Position numbers and translations under genes: made by a program. A stretch of DNA of 64,000 nt from Bacillus nitratireducens (lineage in GTDB: Bacteria > Bacillota > Bacilli > Bacillales > Bacillaceae_G). The stretch is from contig NZ_MAOC01000026.1 of assembly GCF_001884135.1 (NCBI RefSeq), positions 186,001-250,000 on the forward strand, given 5' to 3'. This document shows positions 40,907 through 49,358 of the stretch, in pieces. The notes beneath the pieces were generated by a model that saw only the letters and a list, made by a program, of their open reading frames with translations, had not been told where the DNA came from and did no database searches. Every line of letters starts with the position of its first letter. Position 1 is the stretch's first letter.

Positions 40907-41836
40907 ATGAAGGATATATTAGAAATTGCAAAGTTTTGGTTTCAAGATAAAGATGTCACAGCTACTGAAATACAACCAAACGTAACAAAGATTCATTGTA
41001 ATAATAAAGCGTATATTTTAAAGGAAAAGGGATCGATAAAACAGTTTCTAGTTGAACTAAATGTATTAGAACAGCTTGATGAAAAAGGAGCTAAAGTACA
41101 AAAATTAGTAAAAACGAGAAATGATGAAAGGTACGTATTTTATAAAGAGAAGTATTATTGTTTGTACGAATATGTTGCCGGAAGTGTACTAGAAATAAAA
41201 GATACAGAAAAGCTAAAAGTGCTAGGAAGCACAATTGGAGAGGAAATAGCTAATTTACATCACGAACTAAATTTAGTGAATAGTGCTAACGAGTTAATAA
41301 AAAGAGAGTTATATAAAGTGGTATACGAATCGGCATTACCGAATTTAGTAAAGAATGAGCATGTTCATCAGGATGTAATTCAAAAAATGGATCAAATACA
41401 TACAACTTTCAAGGAAACGGTTCACTCATTACCGAAACAAATTATTCATCGCGATATGCACTTATCAAATGTAATCTTTAGAGAAAGTGATTTTCAAGGG
41501 TTTATCGATTTTGAGCTTCTAGAAGAAAACGTTAGAGTATTCGATTTATGCTATTGCTGTACAAGTATTTTAAGTGAGATATTTAGTGATGAAACATTAA
41601 GAGGGAAATGGTTACAAATTGTAAGTGAAATTTTTAAAGGATATTATAAGCAAAACATTTTAACGGGAGAAGAACTACAATCAATTTGGTATGTAATGCT
41701 TTCAATTCAAATTATATTTATTACTTATTTTGTTCAGTTAAAAGATTTACTAAAGTTAAATGAAGAGATGTTTTTATGGATTTTTGCTAATAAGGAAGAT
41801 ATTGAAGAATCTATAGAAAGAATCGTACTCATATGA
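40907..41836 (+). CDS. Aminoglycoside phosphotransferase-like kinase
   Basis: 309 residues from MKDILEIAK, behind AAAAAGGGGGAT. The catalytic loop is IIHRDMHLSNVIF (HxDxxxxN) and the metal-binding Asp is in FQGFIDFELL. N-terminal ATP-binding lobe: NKAYILKEKG with the Lys. Similar kinases act on choline, homoserine or antibiotics; no substrate can be chosen here. Overlaps the next gene by 4 bases. Confidence 0.85.
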   Translation: MKDILEIAKFWFQDKDVTATEIQPNVTKIHCNNKAYILKEKGSIKQFLVELNVLEQLDEKGAKVQKLVKTRNDERYVFYKEKYYCLYEYVAGSVLEIKDTEKLKVLGSTIGEEIANLHHELNLVNSANELIKRELYKVVYESALPNLVKNEHVHQDVIQKMDQIHTTFKETVHSLPKQIIHRDMHLSNVIFRESDFQGFIDFELLEENVRVFDLCYCCTSILSEIFSDETLRGKWLQIVSEIFKGYYKQNILTGEELQSIWYVMLSIQIIFITYFVQLKDLLKLNEEMFLWIFANKEDIEESIERIVLI

Positions 41837-42351
41837 AAAAAATAATATTAATAGGTTCTGGTGGTTCAGGAAAATCTACATTAGCAAAACAGTTAGGGAA
41901 TAAATTAAATATTAAGGTGCATCATCTTGATGCACTATTTTGGAAACCAAATTGGGAGGGTGTACCGAAAGAGGAACAAAGAACGGTTCAAAATGAATTA
42001 GTTAAAGAAGAAAAGTGGATTATTGATGGGAATTATGGCGGGACAATGGACATAAGAATTAACGCAGCTGATACAATTATCTTCCTTGATATTCATAGAA
42101 CAATATGTGTTTATCGTGCTTTTAAAAGAATTGTACAATATCGAAATAAAACAAGACCGGATATGGGTGCTGGATGTGAAGAAAGATTTGACTTGCAATT
42201 TTTCAAATGGATATGGGAGTATCCTAAAACTAAACGCCCTTCAATTTTAAAGAGGCTAAATCAATTGAGTAAGGATACAGATGTTATTATTTTAAAATCT
42301 TCAAATGAAGTAAGACTATTTTTAGAGAAGCACGATACCATAAATAGTTAG
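41833..42351 (+). CDS. FlaR-like/topology modulation P-loop kinase
   Basis: 172 residues with a P-loop GSGGSGKSTLAKQL at the start, HHLDALFWKPNW (the family's substrate strand), IIDGNYGG and LDIHRTICVYRAFKR. The family is often labelled DNA topology modulation protein but looks like an adenylate or shikimate kinase-like fold. ATGA overlap with the preceding kinase links the two. Confidence 0.85.
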   Translation: MKKIILIGSGGSGKSTLAKQLGNKLNIKVHHLDALFWKPNWEGVPKEEQRTVQNELVKEEKWIIDGNYGGTMDIRINAADTIIFLDIHRTICVYRAFKRIVQYRNKTRPDMGAGCEERFDLQFFKWIWEYPKTKRPSILKRLNQLSKDTDVIILKSSNEVRLFLEKHDTINS

Positions 42352-42383
42352 ATTATAAAAAGAAGTAACATGGGGGGATAGGA

Positions 42384-43061
42384 TTGAATAGATTCATTGG
42401 CCCGGTTGATTCTAATATGGTGAAAATTCCAGCAGGAAAAGTAGAATTAAGAGATGATCGAATAAAAAAAGAATGGCAAGTTCAAATAAAACCATTTCTT
42501 CTTGCAAAGTATGTTGTAACAGCGGAAATATATTACGCAATTACGAATCGTGCACTAAATGGTAATGAAAATGGTAATAAACCTGTTGTAAATATTTCAT
42601 GGCATGATGCAATTGCTTTTTGTAATTTACTGTCTAAAATAGCAGGGTTTACAGAGTATTATTCTATACAAGATGATGGGAAAAAGGTTAGTTGTAACTT
42701 ACATTCAAATGGCTATCGATTACCGACTGAGGCAGAGTGGCAATACGCATGTAAAGCTGGTACGACGGGATATACGTATGGGGAACTTCAGAAAATAGCA
42801 TGGTATAATGAAAATTCAAATGGACAAATTCATGACGTCGGTAAAAAAGAGCCGAATGCATGGGGACTTTATGATATGTTAGGGAACGTTTGGGAATGGT
42901 GCTATGATTTGTATGATGAAACAGTGTACGGGTCATACCGCATTTTTCGTGGGGGTAGTTGGGCTGAAGCAGCTAGAGGTTGCGGTGCCACTTGTCGCCG
43001 TCGTAGTCATCCTACATTTTATATAGATGATCTTGGTTTTAGGCTTGCTAGGTCAATTTAG
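42384..43061 (+). CDS. FGE/SUMF1-domain protein
   Basis: 225 residues, TTG start behind GGGGGGAT. The formylglycine-generating enzyme fold is marked by NISWHDAIAFCN, YRLPTEAEWQYACKAG, YDMLGNVWEWCYD and FRGGSWAEAARGCG...LGFRLARS. Near the end CGATC followed by RRRSHP puts two cysteines about where active FGE has its copper-binding pair, though one residue closer. No sulfatase is nearby. Activity is possible but uncertain. Confidence 0.86.
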   Translation: MNRFIGPVDSNMVKIPAGKVELRDDRIKKEWQVQIKPFLLAKYVVTAEIYYAITNRALNGNENGNKPVVNISWHDAIAFCNLLSKIAGFTEYYSIQDDGKKVSCNLHSNGYRLPTEAEWQYACKAGTTGYTYGELQKIAWYNENSNGQIHDVGKKEPNAWGLYDMLGNVWEWCYDLYDETVYGSYRIFRGGSWAEAARGCGATCRRRSHPTFYIDDLGFRLARSI

Positions 43062-43085
43062 CAGGAAAATGATACATATAACACC

Positions 43086-43118
43086 GTAAAGAGTATGGAA
43101 AGTATCCATACTCTTTAC
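43086..43118 (+). terminator. Perfect hairpin after the FGE-like gene
   Basis: 14-bp stem GTAAAGAGTATGGA / TCCATACTCTTTAC, no T-run directly after; probable terminator or transcript-end hairpin. Confidence 0.55.
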
Positions 43119-43153
43119 AACATAGAAATTTTTAAATTTAAGGAGTGTTTATA

Positions 43154-44350
43154 ATGGCACGTGTTTTATTCATTAACGCTGGATCAGAAGGACATATAAA
43201 TCCAACATTACAAGTTGTAGAAGAACTGATTTCTCGTGGTGAAGAGGTAGTTTATTTTTCAATAGAGGCTTTCAGGGATCGTATTGAGAAGACAGGTGCT
43301 ACTGTACGAACATTTGACGATCAAAAATTTATACAAGCATTTCTTTCCGGTGGTCGAAATTATTTACAGGAAAGAATAAACGGCCTTCTACATACAACGG
43401 ATGTTGTAATACCTTGTGTTTTAGAACAAATTGAAGGAGAACATTTTGATTACATGATTCATGATTCTATGTTTGGCTGTGGCCGTTTACTTGCTCAAAT
43501 TCTAAAGCTTCCAGCAATAAATTCATGCACATCGTTTGCACAGGACGAAAAATCATTTAAACAAATGTTAGACCATCTTTCTAAAAATATCCCACTGGAA
43601 GTTCAGGATAGAGTACATAATGATTTTGAAAACTTAACTAATGGAATTAAAGAAAAATATGGTGTTGATATAAACGCACCGTATGAAGTTTTCTGTAATC
43701 CAGCTTCACTTACTATTGTGTATACAATTAAGGAGTTCCAACCTTTTGGGGATACATTTAATGAAACATTCAAATTTGTGGGTCCATCTATATCTACACA
43801 AGTGAAAAATGAAGGTTTTGATTACACTCCAATTGAAGAAAAAAGCCTGATTTACATTTCATTAGGTACTGTTTTTAATGAAGCGCTTGATTTTTATAAA
43901 CTTTGTATGAAGGCGTTCGAGAATAGTAAGCATACAATTGTTATGTCTATTGGCAACAAAACGGAAATAAGTGATTTAGGTAATATCCCTAAAAACTTCA
44001 TTGTGAAAAACTATGTACCACAAACTGAACTTCTCAAATATACGAAACTATTTATTACACACGGCGGGATGAACAGTACACATGAAGGACTTTATAATGG
44101 GGTGCCACTAATTGTAATTCCGCAAAGTGCGGATCAGCCAGTAATTGCGAAGCAGGTGGAGACTCTCGGGGCAGGAATTAAGTTACATATGAAAGAATTA
44201 ACTGAGGATCAACTACGTGAAAGTGTAGATTTAGTATTAAATAACTCTTCATTCAAAGAAACTGCTTTGAATATGAAGGAGTCATTCCGAAAATCAGGTG
44301 GGTATAAGCAAGCTGCAGATGAAATTTTTAAATTTACAGGCCGTTATTAA
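43154..44350 (+). CDS. MGT-type UDP-glycosyltransferase (GT1)
   Basis: 398 residues from MARVLFINAG, behind AAGGAGTG. The N-terminal acceptor domain begins GSEGHINPTLQV; the C-terminal donor domain has SLIYISLGTVFNEA and the signature FITHGGMNSTHEGLYNGVP with LIVIPQSADQP. These Bacillus enzymes glycosylate macrolides, flavonoids and other phenolic or hydroxyl compounds with UDP-glucose. No biosynthetic cluster is nearby, so a detoxification role is likely. Confidence 0.92.
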   Translation: MARVLFINAGSEGHINPTLQVVEELISRGEEVVYFSIEAFRDRIEKTGATVRTFDDQKFIQAFLSGGRNYLQERINGLLHTTDVVIPCVLEQIEGEHFDYMIHDSMFGCGRLLAQILKLPAINSCTSFAQDEKSFKQMLDHLSKNIPLEVQDRVHNDFENLTNGIKEKYGVDINAPYEVFCNPASLTIVYTIKEFQPFGDTFNETFKFVGPSISTQVKNEGFDYTPIEEKSLIYISLGTVFNEALDFYKLCMKAFENSKHTIVMSIGNKTEISDLGNIPKNFIVKNYVPQTELLKYTKLFITHGGMNSTHEGLYNGVPLIVIPQSADQPVIAKQVETLGAGIKLHMKELTEDQLRESVDLVLNNSSFKETALNMKESFRKSGGYKQAADEIFKFTGRY

Positions 44351-44363
44351 AACTATACATGTG

Positions 44364-44399
44364 AAAGTGTGTCTATATTAAATGGTATAGACACTTTTA
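44364..44399 (+). terminator. Terminator after the glycosyltransferase
   Basis: AAAGTG-tg-TCTATA / TATAGACACTTTT stem with a two-base bulge. Confidence 0.7.
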
Positions 44400-44421
44400 T
44401 GTTATATGAAGCGAGGAATTG

Positions 44422-44512
44422 ATGAAATGGAAAGAATGAATTTTGTTAGGTTTAATATGTATTGTATGCGGTAACTGTATGGTTATGGGCGACAATATTA
44501 TTTAGAAAATGA
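44422..44512 (+). pseudogene. Broken small one-helix membrane protein gene
   Basis: AGCGAGGAATTG stands before ATG AAA TGG AAA GAA, then TGA where a Trp codon (TGG) would fit, then a hydrophobic run ILLGLICIVC. After a one-base shift near 44467 the frame continues AVTVWLWATILFRK and a stop. The two pieces join into a typical 30-residue membrane peptide, so this looks like a small gene with one nonsense change and one frameshift. Confidence 0.4.
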
Positions 44513-44539
44513 AAGTAAAACATCTAAATAGGATGCTTT

Positions 44540-44737
44540 TTATTTTATCTTGTAATTTTTATTTTTTATATCTGATAAACTTAATACTAAGCTACATAAC
44601 ATTGCTAGTGCGAGAATAAAACTCAGCCAGTTAAATGTATTTTCTGTAATATATATTGAAATGCATATTGTAGAAAAATAAATTAATCCTGCAATAAATA
44701 AGTATACGTCACGCTTTAAAGATTTTAATGTCCCCAT
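44540..44737 (-). CDS. Small two-helix membrane protein
   Basis: 65 residues from MGTLKSLKRD, behind AGAGGTG (an in-frame GTG three codons earlier is part of that site). Two membrane segments (about 11-31 and 37-57) and a basic tail DIKNKNYKIK. No family recognised. Confidence 0.7.
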   Translation of the reverse strand: MGTLKSLKRDVYLFIAGLIYFSTICISIYITENTFNWLSFILALAMLCSLVLSLSDIKNKNYKIK

Positions 44738-45074
44738 TCTTTTCACCTCTGCTTTGTTTGAGTTATGTTATAAAAAAGGACCTGCATACCTGCAGATTCT
44801 CTTGGTGATGACTTCTAATTATGCAACTCATTGCTAATAATAGGGTATATTAAGTTACGAGAAATATCAATTATTAAAATGCGAATGTCTTTTTCCAAGA
44901 ATCTATTGTTTTAAAAAACATCGCTTGGATCATTCATTTATGAACGGAGCGTATACTAGGACTTATAAATACTTGTGCAGTCTATAATTTGACGAATTAC
45001 AGTATGGGTGATGGATTTAGAATATGGAATAGCAAAGCCTCTTCTACAAGAATAAAATCAAATTAAACGTTATA

Positions 45075-45129
45075 CAAATAAAAAAACGATGATTCCTGAG
45101 TGTGCAAGGATCACCATTTTTTTATTTGT
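45075..45129. terminator. Bidirectional terminator at the end of the possible relic
   Basis: CAAATAAAAAAACGATGAT pairs with ATCACCATTTTTTTATTTG, with small mismatches; A-run and T-run at both sides. Confidence 0.7.
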
Positions 45130-45259
45130 AAGAAGCGTAAATTTAGCGGTATAAGAGTATATATCGAATGCATCTCTATTCATAGTATTGTTGGGATAGC
45201 ACTAAATTTCCGTCTAGAATATTCATTAAAGAGGCTTTGAAACGAATAAGATACAGAAA

Positions 45260-45300
45260 GGGTATTATATGAATCCATAATGCAGATTCATATAATACCC
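45260..45300 (-). terminator. Terminator of the GNAT gene at 45307
   Basis: Perfect 16-bp stem GGGTATTATATGAATC / GATTCATATAATACCC. Confidence 0.75.
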
Positions 45301-45306
45301 TATGTA

Positions 45307-45741
45307 TCACGCCAATTCTTTCATCATAAGTATGTGCGGAATTCCATCTTCCATAAATACGTCGGAAGAAGTTTGATAACCTAATTTTTCATAAAACCCT
45401 TCAGCTTGTGTTTGACCGTGTAGTTTAACTTTTTTTGCTTCTTTGTTACGAGCAATCTCTTCTAGTGCTTTGATTATTACTTTTCCTAATCCGTATTTGC
45501 GATAGTCTTTTAAAATACAAATTCGTTCTAGTTTACCCATTCCGTCAACGAATCGTATACGACCAGTTCCTACAGGAAGCTCATTATAATAAACTAAAAC
45601 ATGTTTACATTTCTCACCGATTTCATCAAATATATCGAATTCATCTTCAAGTGGGACACCTTGTTCTTTTACAAAGACTTCTTTTCGAATGTGAAAGGCA
45701 GTTTCTAAATCTGTAAGTTCTGTTATGAGTTTGGATTGCAA
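45307..45741 (-). CDS. GNAT family N-acetyltransferase (ElaA/YjcF-like)
   Basis: 144 residues, TTG start behind AAAGGG. It reads FHIRKEVFVKEQGVPLEDEFD, the hallmark start of the YjcF/ElaA group, then VGTGRIRFVDGMGKLERI, motif A YRKYGLGKVIIKALEE and HGQTQAEGFYEKLGYQ. Substrate unknown. Confidence 0.9.
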   Translation of the reverse strand: MQSKLITELTDLETAFHIRKEVFVKEQGVPLEDEFDIFDEIGEKCKHVLVYYNELPVGTGRIRFVDGMGKLERICILKDYRKYGLGKVIIKALEEIARNKEAKKVKLHGQTQAEGFYEKLGYQTSSDVFMEDGIPHILMMKELA

Positions 45742-45812
45742 ATTGTTCAGCCCTTTCTAGTGTGTTATGAATGTGTTTTCATAGTATATCATAATGTAAT
45801 GCTATAAAAGCA

Positions 45813-45846
45813 CAAAAAAAAGACTGACTTGCGAAAGTCAGTTTTT
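45813..45846 (-). terminator. Terminator after rpiA
   Basis: ACTGACTT / AAGTCAGT stem with an A-run on the left (minus-strand T-run). Confidence 0.78.
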
Positions 45847-45853
45847 AATATGG

Positions 45854-46519
45854 TTAATATTCTTTTATACCGTTTTCTGTTCCGATGATCGCTTTGCTCG
45901 TCATATTAATAAATAATCCTGTTTCAACTACACCGGTAATCATTTTTAACTTTGTATGTGTTTCATTTGGATTCAATATTTTGTTTGGAAAAATACTATC
46001 AATAATTAAATTGCCGTTATCAGTTATAAAAGGTCCGTCATCCTTCATACGTAAACGTGTTTCGCATCCTAAAGCTTGCACTCGCTTTTCAGTTTGCTTC
46101 CAAGAGAAGGGGATGATTTCAACAGGAAGTGGAAAGACACCTAAGTGTGAAACGAGTTTGGATTCATCTGCAATAATGATAAGTTCTTTAGAGGAAGCGG
46201 CAACAATTTTTTCACGAAGTAATGCACCACCGCCGCCTTTTATTAACTGTAAATTTGAATTCATTTCATCTGCTCCATCAATTGTGAGATCAAGTATATC
46301 AATTTCATTTAAAGAGATTAGCGGAATAGATAATTGCTTTGCTAATACTTCAGTTTCTTTTGATGTCGGTACAGCTTGAATAGATAACCCTTCTTGTACA
46401 CGTTGACCTAACTTTTGTATCGTCCAATATACGGTTGAACCCGTACCAAGTCCAATCGTCATACCATCTCTTACAAAGCCAGCAGCATATTCGCCTGCAA
46501 GTTGTTTTAAATTCATCAT
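45854..46519 (-). CDS. rpiA: Ribose-5-phosphate isomerase A
   Basis: 221 residues from MMNLKQLAG, with GGCGGAG just before the start, overlapping the end of the ferredoxin gene. RpiA landmarks: IGLGTGSTVYW, LTIDGADEMN (phosphate and substrate loop with catalytic Asp), LIKGGGGALLREKI (catalytic Glu and Lys) and the C-terminal VVETGLFINM. It interconverts ribose-5-P and ribulose-5-P in the pentose phosphate pathway. Confidence 0.95.
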   Translation of the reverse strand: MMNLKQLAGEYAAGFVRDGMTIGLGTGSTVYWTIQKLGQRVQEGLSIQAVPTSKETEVLAKQLSIPLISLNEIDILDLTIDGADEMNSNLQLIKGGGGALLREKIVAASSKELIIIADESKLVSHLGVFPLPVEIIPFSWKQTEKRVQALGCETRLRMKDDGPFITDNGNLIIDSIFPNKILNPNETHTKLKMITGVVETGLFINMTSKAIIGTENGIKEY

Positions 46520-46520
46520 T

Positions 46521-46841
46521 TTACTCCGCCGGGCGTGGTCCAGCATCTAAACCGGAATTTTCAACTGTAAGTATAGGGCGAACAGTAATATCTTTATGTA
46601 CACGCATTTGGCACGATAATCGTAAGTGGTCTTCAATTCCTTTTTCCGTAATAGCTTGTTTTTCATCATTTGTCGCCTCGCAAAAATCACCTGCAATGAC
46701 TTCAATTCGGCAAGTTGTACATCTGGCTTTGCCACCGCAACGATGAAGAATGTGTACACCGTTATCTTCAAGTGCTAATACTAATTTCGTTCCTTTTTTA
46801 ATATCAAAAGTTCCGGTACCTTCCACTGTTAATTTTGGCAA
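46521..46841 (-). CDS. [2Fe-2S] ferredoxin
   Basis: 106 residues, TTG start behind GAGGAGGAATCAA. The plant/adrenodoxin-type cluster reads RCGGKARCTTCRI plus the last Cys in LSCQMRV. It is one base apart from rpiA and shares its operon; no reductase is nearby, so its redox partner is unknown. Confidence 0.92.
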   Translation of the reverse strand: MPKLTVEGTGTFDIKKGTKLVLALEDNGVHILHRCGGKARCTTCRIEVIAGDFCEATNDEKQAITEKGIEDHLRLSCQMRVHKDITVRPILTVENSGLDAGPRPAE

Positions 46842-46985
46842 ATTGATTCCTCCTCATGTAAAATTCTATATAACATATTTATGACCCGTATTCATGAACA
46901 TAAACATAAAATTTTTTTACAAGCACCGTAACTTTTTTATTTGTTCAATCGTTTAATAAATAAGCGCTGAAAAGGAGTGGTTATT

Positions 46986-47672
46986 TTGTGCACAAAAGTA
47001 ACTCAGATTTTAAAGAATCATATCGATATGAATCATTCAAATATAAATTTATTAATCGAACATTATGCAGAGGTAAAAAGATACTGTACGTTTTTGACGA
47101 AGAATAAATGGGATGGGGAAGACCTTGCCCAAGAAGCAATTTGCAAAGTTCTTCAAAAGTATAGTGAGAAGAAAATTTGTATAACACTTCTGTATAAAAT
47201 TGCTCGAAATCAATGGTTAGATCAAATGAAATCAAAATCCGTTCAAGAAAAGTTAGAACAGCAAATTACATTTGAAGAACCACATGAAAAAATTGCAGAT
47301 TTGCATGAAATGGTAGGGAAAGTATTGTCTTCGTTAAATGTGCAACAATCTGTAATTTTATTATTGAAGGATGTTTTTCAGTATAGTATCGCGGATATCG
47401 CTAAAGTATGTTCGGTATCAGAAGGTGCAGTAAAAGCATCGTTATTTAGGAGTAGAAATAGGCTGAAAACTGTAAGTGAAGAAGGCATTGAAATAGTGGA
47501 GTACACGGATGATGTTGAAATCGTTGTAACTTCTATTCGTGAAGAAAGACCTGAATTGTTGACGAAACTTCTCCCAACAATAGACTTCACTAAGTTACCA
47601 TCAATACAACCGGTGTTATTATTCAGTATGAAAAAACCTTCTTCTTACAGTTGTATGCTTAGTGCGGCATAA
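46986..47672 (+). CDS. Sigma-70 family (ECF-like) RNA polymerase sigma factor
   Basis: 228 residues, TTG start behind AAAGGAGTGG. Region 2 includes YCTFLTKNKWDGEDLAQEAICKVLQKY and IARNQWLDQMK; region 4 includes QQSVILLLKDVFQYSIADIAKV and SVSEGAVKASLFRSRNRL. About 55 extra residues follow region 4, rich in charged and then hydrophobic residues, ending SYSCMLSAA. No anti-sigma gene is next to it. Fifteen to twenty bases later a ClpP gene starts, so the pair is probably one operon. Confidence 0.88.
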   Translation: MCTKVTQILKNHIDMNHSNINLLIEHYAEVKRYCTFLTKNKWDGEDLAQEAICKVLQKYSEKKICITLLYKIARNQWLDQMKSKSVQEKLEQQITFEEPHEKIADLHEMVGKVLSSLNVQQSVILLLKDVFQYSIADIAKVCSVSEGAVKASLFRSRNRLKTVSEEGIEIVEYTDDVEIVVTSIREERPELLTKLLPTIDFTKLPSIQPVLLFSMKKPSSYSCMLSAA

Positions 47673-47692
47673 AATAGATGGAGGGATTTAAT

Positions 47693-48274
47693 ATGAATGC
47701 AATTCCTTACGTAGTAGAACAAACGAAATTAGGAGAGCGCTCCTATGATATATATTCAAGGTTATTAAAAGACCGAATTATTATGATCGGTTCAGAAATT
47801 AACGATCAAGTTGCAAGCAGTGTAGTAGCACAATTATTATTTTTAGAAGCGGAAGACGCAGAAAAAGATATATTCCTCTATATCAATAGTCCGGGCGGTT
47901 CAACGACAGCAGGATTTGCAATATTAGATACGATGAACCTTATTAAACCAGATGTGCAAACACTTTGTATGGGCTTTGCGGCATCATTTGGTGCGCTTTT
48001 ACTATTAGCTGGCGCAAAGGGAAAAAGATTTGCGCTCCCTAACAGTGAAATTATGATTCATCAGCCGCTCGGCGGTGTAAAAGGGCAAGCAACGGAGATT
48101 GAAATTACAGCAAAAAGAATATTAAAGTTAAAACACGATATAAATAAAATTATCGCAGAGCGAACAGGGCAACCATTTGAAAAAGTAGCACATGATACTG
48201 AAAGAGATTATTTTATGACGGCAGTAGAAGCGAAGGAATATGGAATTGTCGATGCTGTTATTGAGAAAAAATAA
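47693..48274 (+). CDS. clpP: ATP-dependent Clp protease proteolytic subunit, second-type ClpP
   Basis: 193 residues from [10 protein letters not shown], behind GGAGGG. The Ser-His-Asp triad is intact: [14 protein letters not shown] (Ser near 97), [10 protein letters not shown] (His near 122) and [10 protein letters not shown] (Asp near 171). It differs from the main ClpP of Bacillus around the Ser (ASFGALL instead of ASMGAFL), which marks it as a paralogue. It follows the sigma factor gene and ends at a strong terminator; Clp ATPase partners are elsewhere. Confidence 0.92.
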   Translation: MNAIPYVVEQTKLGERSYDIYSRLLKDRIIMIGSEINDQVASSVVAQLLFLEAEDAEKDIFLYINSPGGSTTAGFAILDTMNLIKPDVQTLCMGFAASFGALLLLAGAKGKRFALPNSEIMIHQPLGGVKGQATEIEITAKRILKLKHDINKIIAERTGQPFEKVAHDTERDYFMTAVEAKEYGIVDAVIEKK

Positions 48275-48279
48275 TATTA

Positions 48280-48320
48280 AACAGGCTAGAGAATAGGTTG
48301 AATTCTCTAGCCTGTTTTTG
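48280..48320. terminator. Bidirectional terminator between clpP and the betaine-binding gene
   Basis: 15-bp perfect stem AACAGGCTAGAGAAT / ATTCTCTAGCCTGTT then a T-run. Confidence 0.9.
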
Positions 48321-48327
48321 TCGTTCT

Positions 48328-49185
48328 TTATTCTTTTATCCATTCATCAACTAAAGCTTGATTTTTTTTAATCCATTTTCGCGCGGCTTCTTCCGGATCT
48401 TTCGTTTTATTTAGCATGACCATTAAAGTACCTAGTTGTTCATCGTTCATTTTCCATTGATCAAAGTATTTCACAATATCCGGATGATCTTTTTCGAAAC
48501 CTTTACGAACTGAGTAATAAATGTCATCTTTTTCACCATATACTTTCTTAGGGTCTTTTAAATATTTTAAGTCAAATTCTGAAAAGCCCCAATGAGGATT
48601 CCAAAGCGTAACAGCGATTGGTTTCTTTTTCGTATATGCCTTCTTTAGTTCGCTCATCATCGCAGCTTCTGAAGATTGGACAAGTTTTAGTTTTATATCA
48701 TATTCCTTCATTGCTTTATTTGTTAAATTCATAAGGCTACTACCAGGTTCAATCCCAACAATTTTATTATCTAGCTCATCTTTATGTGCATTTAAATCTT
48801 CAATACTGTTAACGTTTTTCACATAAGAAGGGACGACTAAACCAAGCCCGGTACCTTCATACCATTTTGATTTTAAGACGATGTCATCTTTGTAACGCGC
48901 ATTTAATGGTTTATCCGTAACAGGAAGCCATACTTCTAGATTCGCATCAACATCACCGCGTGCAACGCCAGTCCATATCGCAGCTTTTTCTAAATACATG
49001 AGTTCAACTTTATAGCCTTTTTCTTCTAATAAAACTTTCCACATATTTGCGGTTGCGATATTTTCTTTCCAACTTGTTACACCAAGTTTAATTTTTCCTT
49101 TCGAATTTGCATTTGTTGCATTACAAGAAGTGAAAATCATACTAATAAATAGTAACAGACTTATAATCCATATTTTTTTTCGCAT
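48328..49185 (-). CDS. Glycine betaine/choline-type ABC substrate-binding lipoprotein (OpuAC-like)
   Basis: 285 residues. Lipoprotein signal with lipobox IFTSC at about residue 21. The OpuAC domain shows KLGVTSWKENIATANMW, DANLEVWLPVTD (aromatic cage region), GIEPGSSLMNLT and VTLWNPHWGF. It would bind a quaternary ammonium osmolyte outside the cell. It is divergent from its ATPase and permease genes (49359-51393), unlike the single operon of B. subtilis opuA. Confidence 0.92.
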   Translation of the reverse strand: MRKKIWIISLLLFISMIFTSCNATNANSKGKIKLGVTSWKENIATANMWKVLLEEKGYKVELMYLEKAAIWTGVARGDVDANLEVWLPVTDKPLNARYKDDIVLKSKWYEGTGLGLVVPSYVKNVNSIEDLNAHKDELDNKIVGIEPGSSLMNLTNKAMKEYDIKLKLVQSSEAAMMSELKKAYTKKKPIAVTLWNPHWGFSEFDLKYLKDPKKVYGEKDDIYYSVRKGFEKDHPDIVKYFDQWKMNDEQLGTLMVMLNKTKDPEEAARKWIKKNQALVDEWIKE

Positions 49186-49358
49186 TCAAAACCTCCTGTG
49201 AAGCTTTTGCTTTTTATAAATTAATCTATAAGTGAACCTTCTTATTATGAACGGAAACAAGAATTTTTAAAGAAATCTTATATATGTCATTTTTATGTAA
49301 TATTTCTCTGTAAAATCGCAACACTATGTAAATAGATGGGTAGAAAAGGAGTAGTGAC

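Larger units (their letters stand above)
44747..45306. other. 560-base intergenic region with a possible gene relic and terminators
   Basis: Between 44940 and 45066 two frames read MNGAYTRTYKYLCS and, after a shift, VYNLTNYSMGDGFRIWNSK to a stop at 45064-45066, directly before a strong bidirectional terminator (45075-45129). This looks like the decayed end of a gene but I cannot name it. Elsewhere only a CCTGCATACCTGCAG partial repeat near 44780 is visible. Confidence 0.35.

Noticed and set aside
45885-46379. Long ORF opposite rpiA
   Set aside because: It is the antisense frame of rpiA, with no start signals and composition expected of a shadow.
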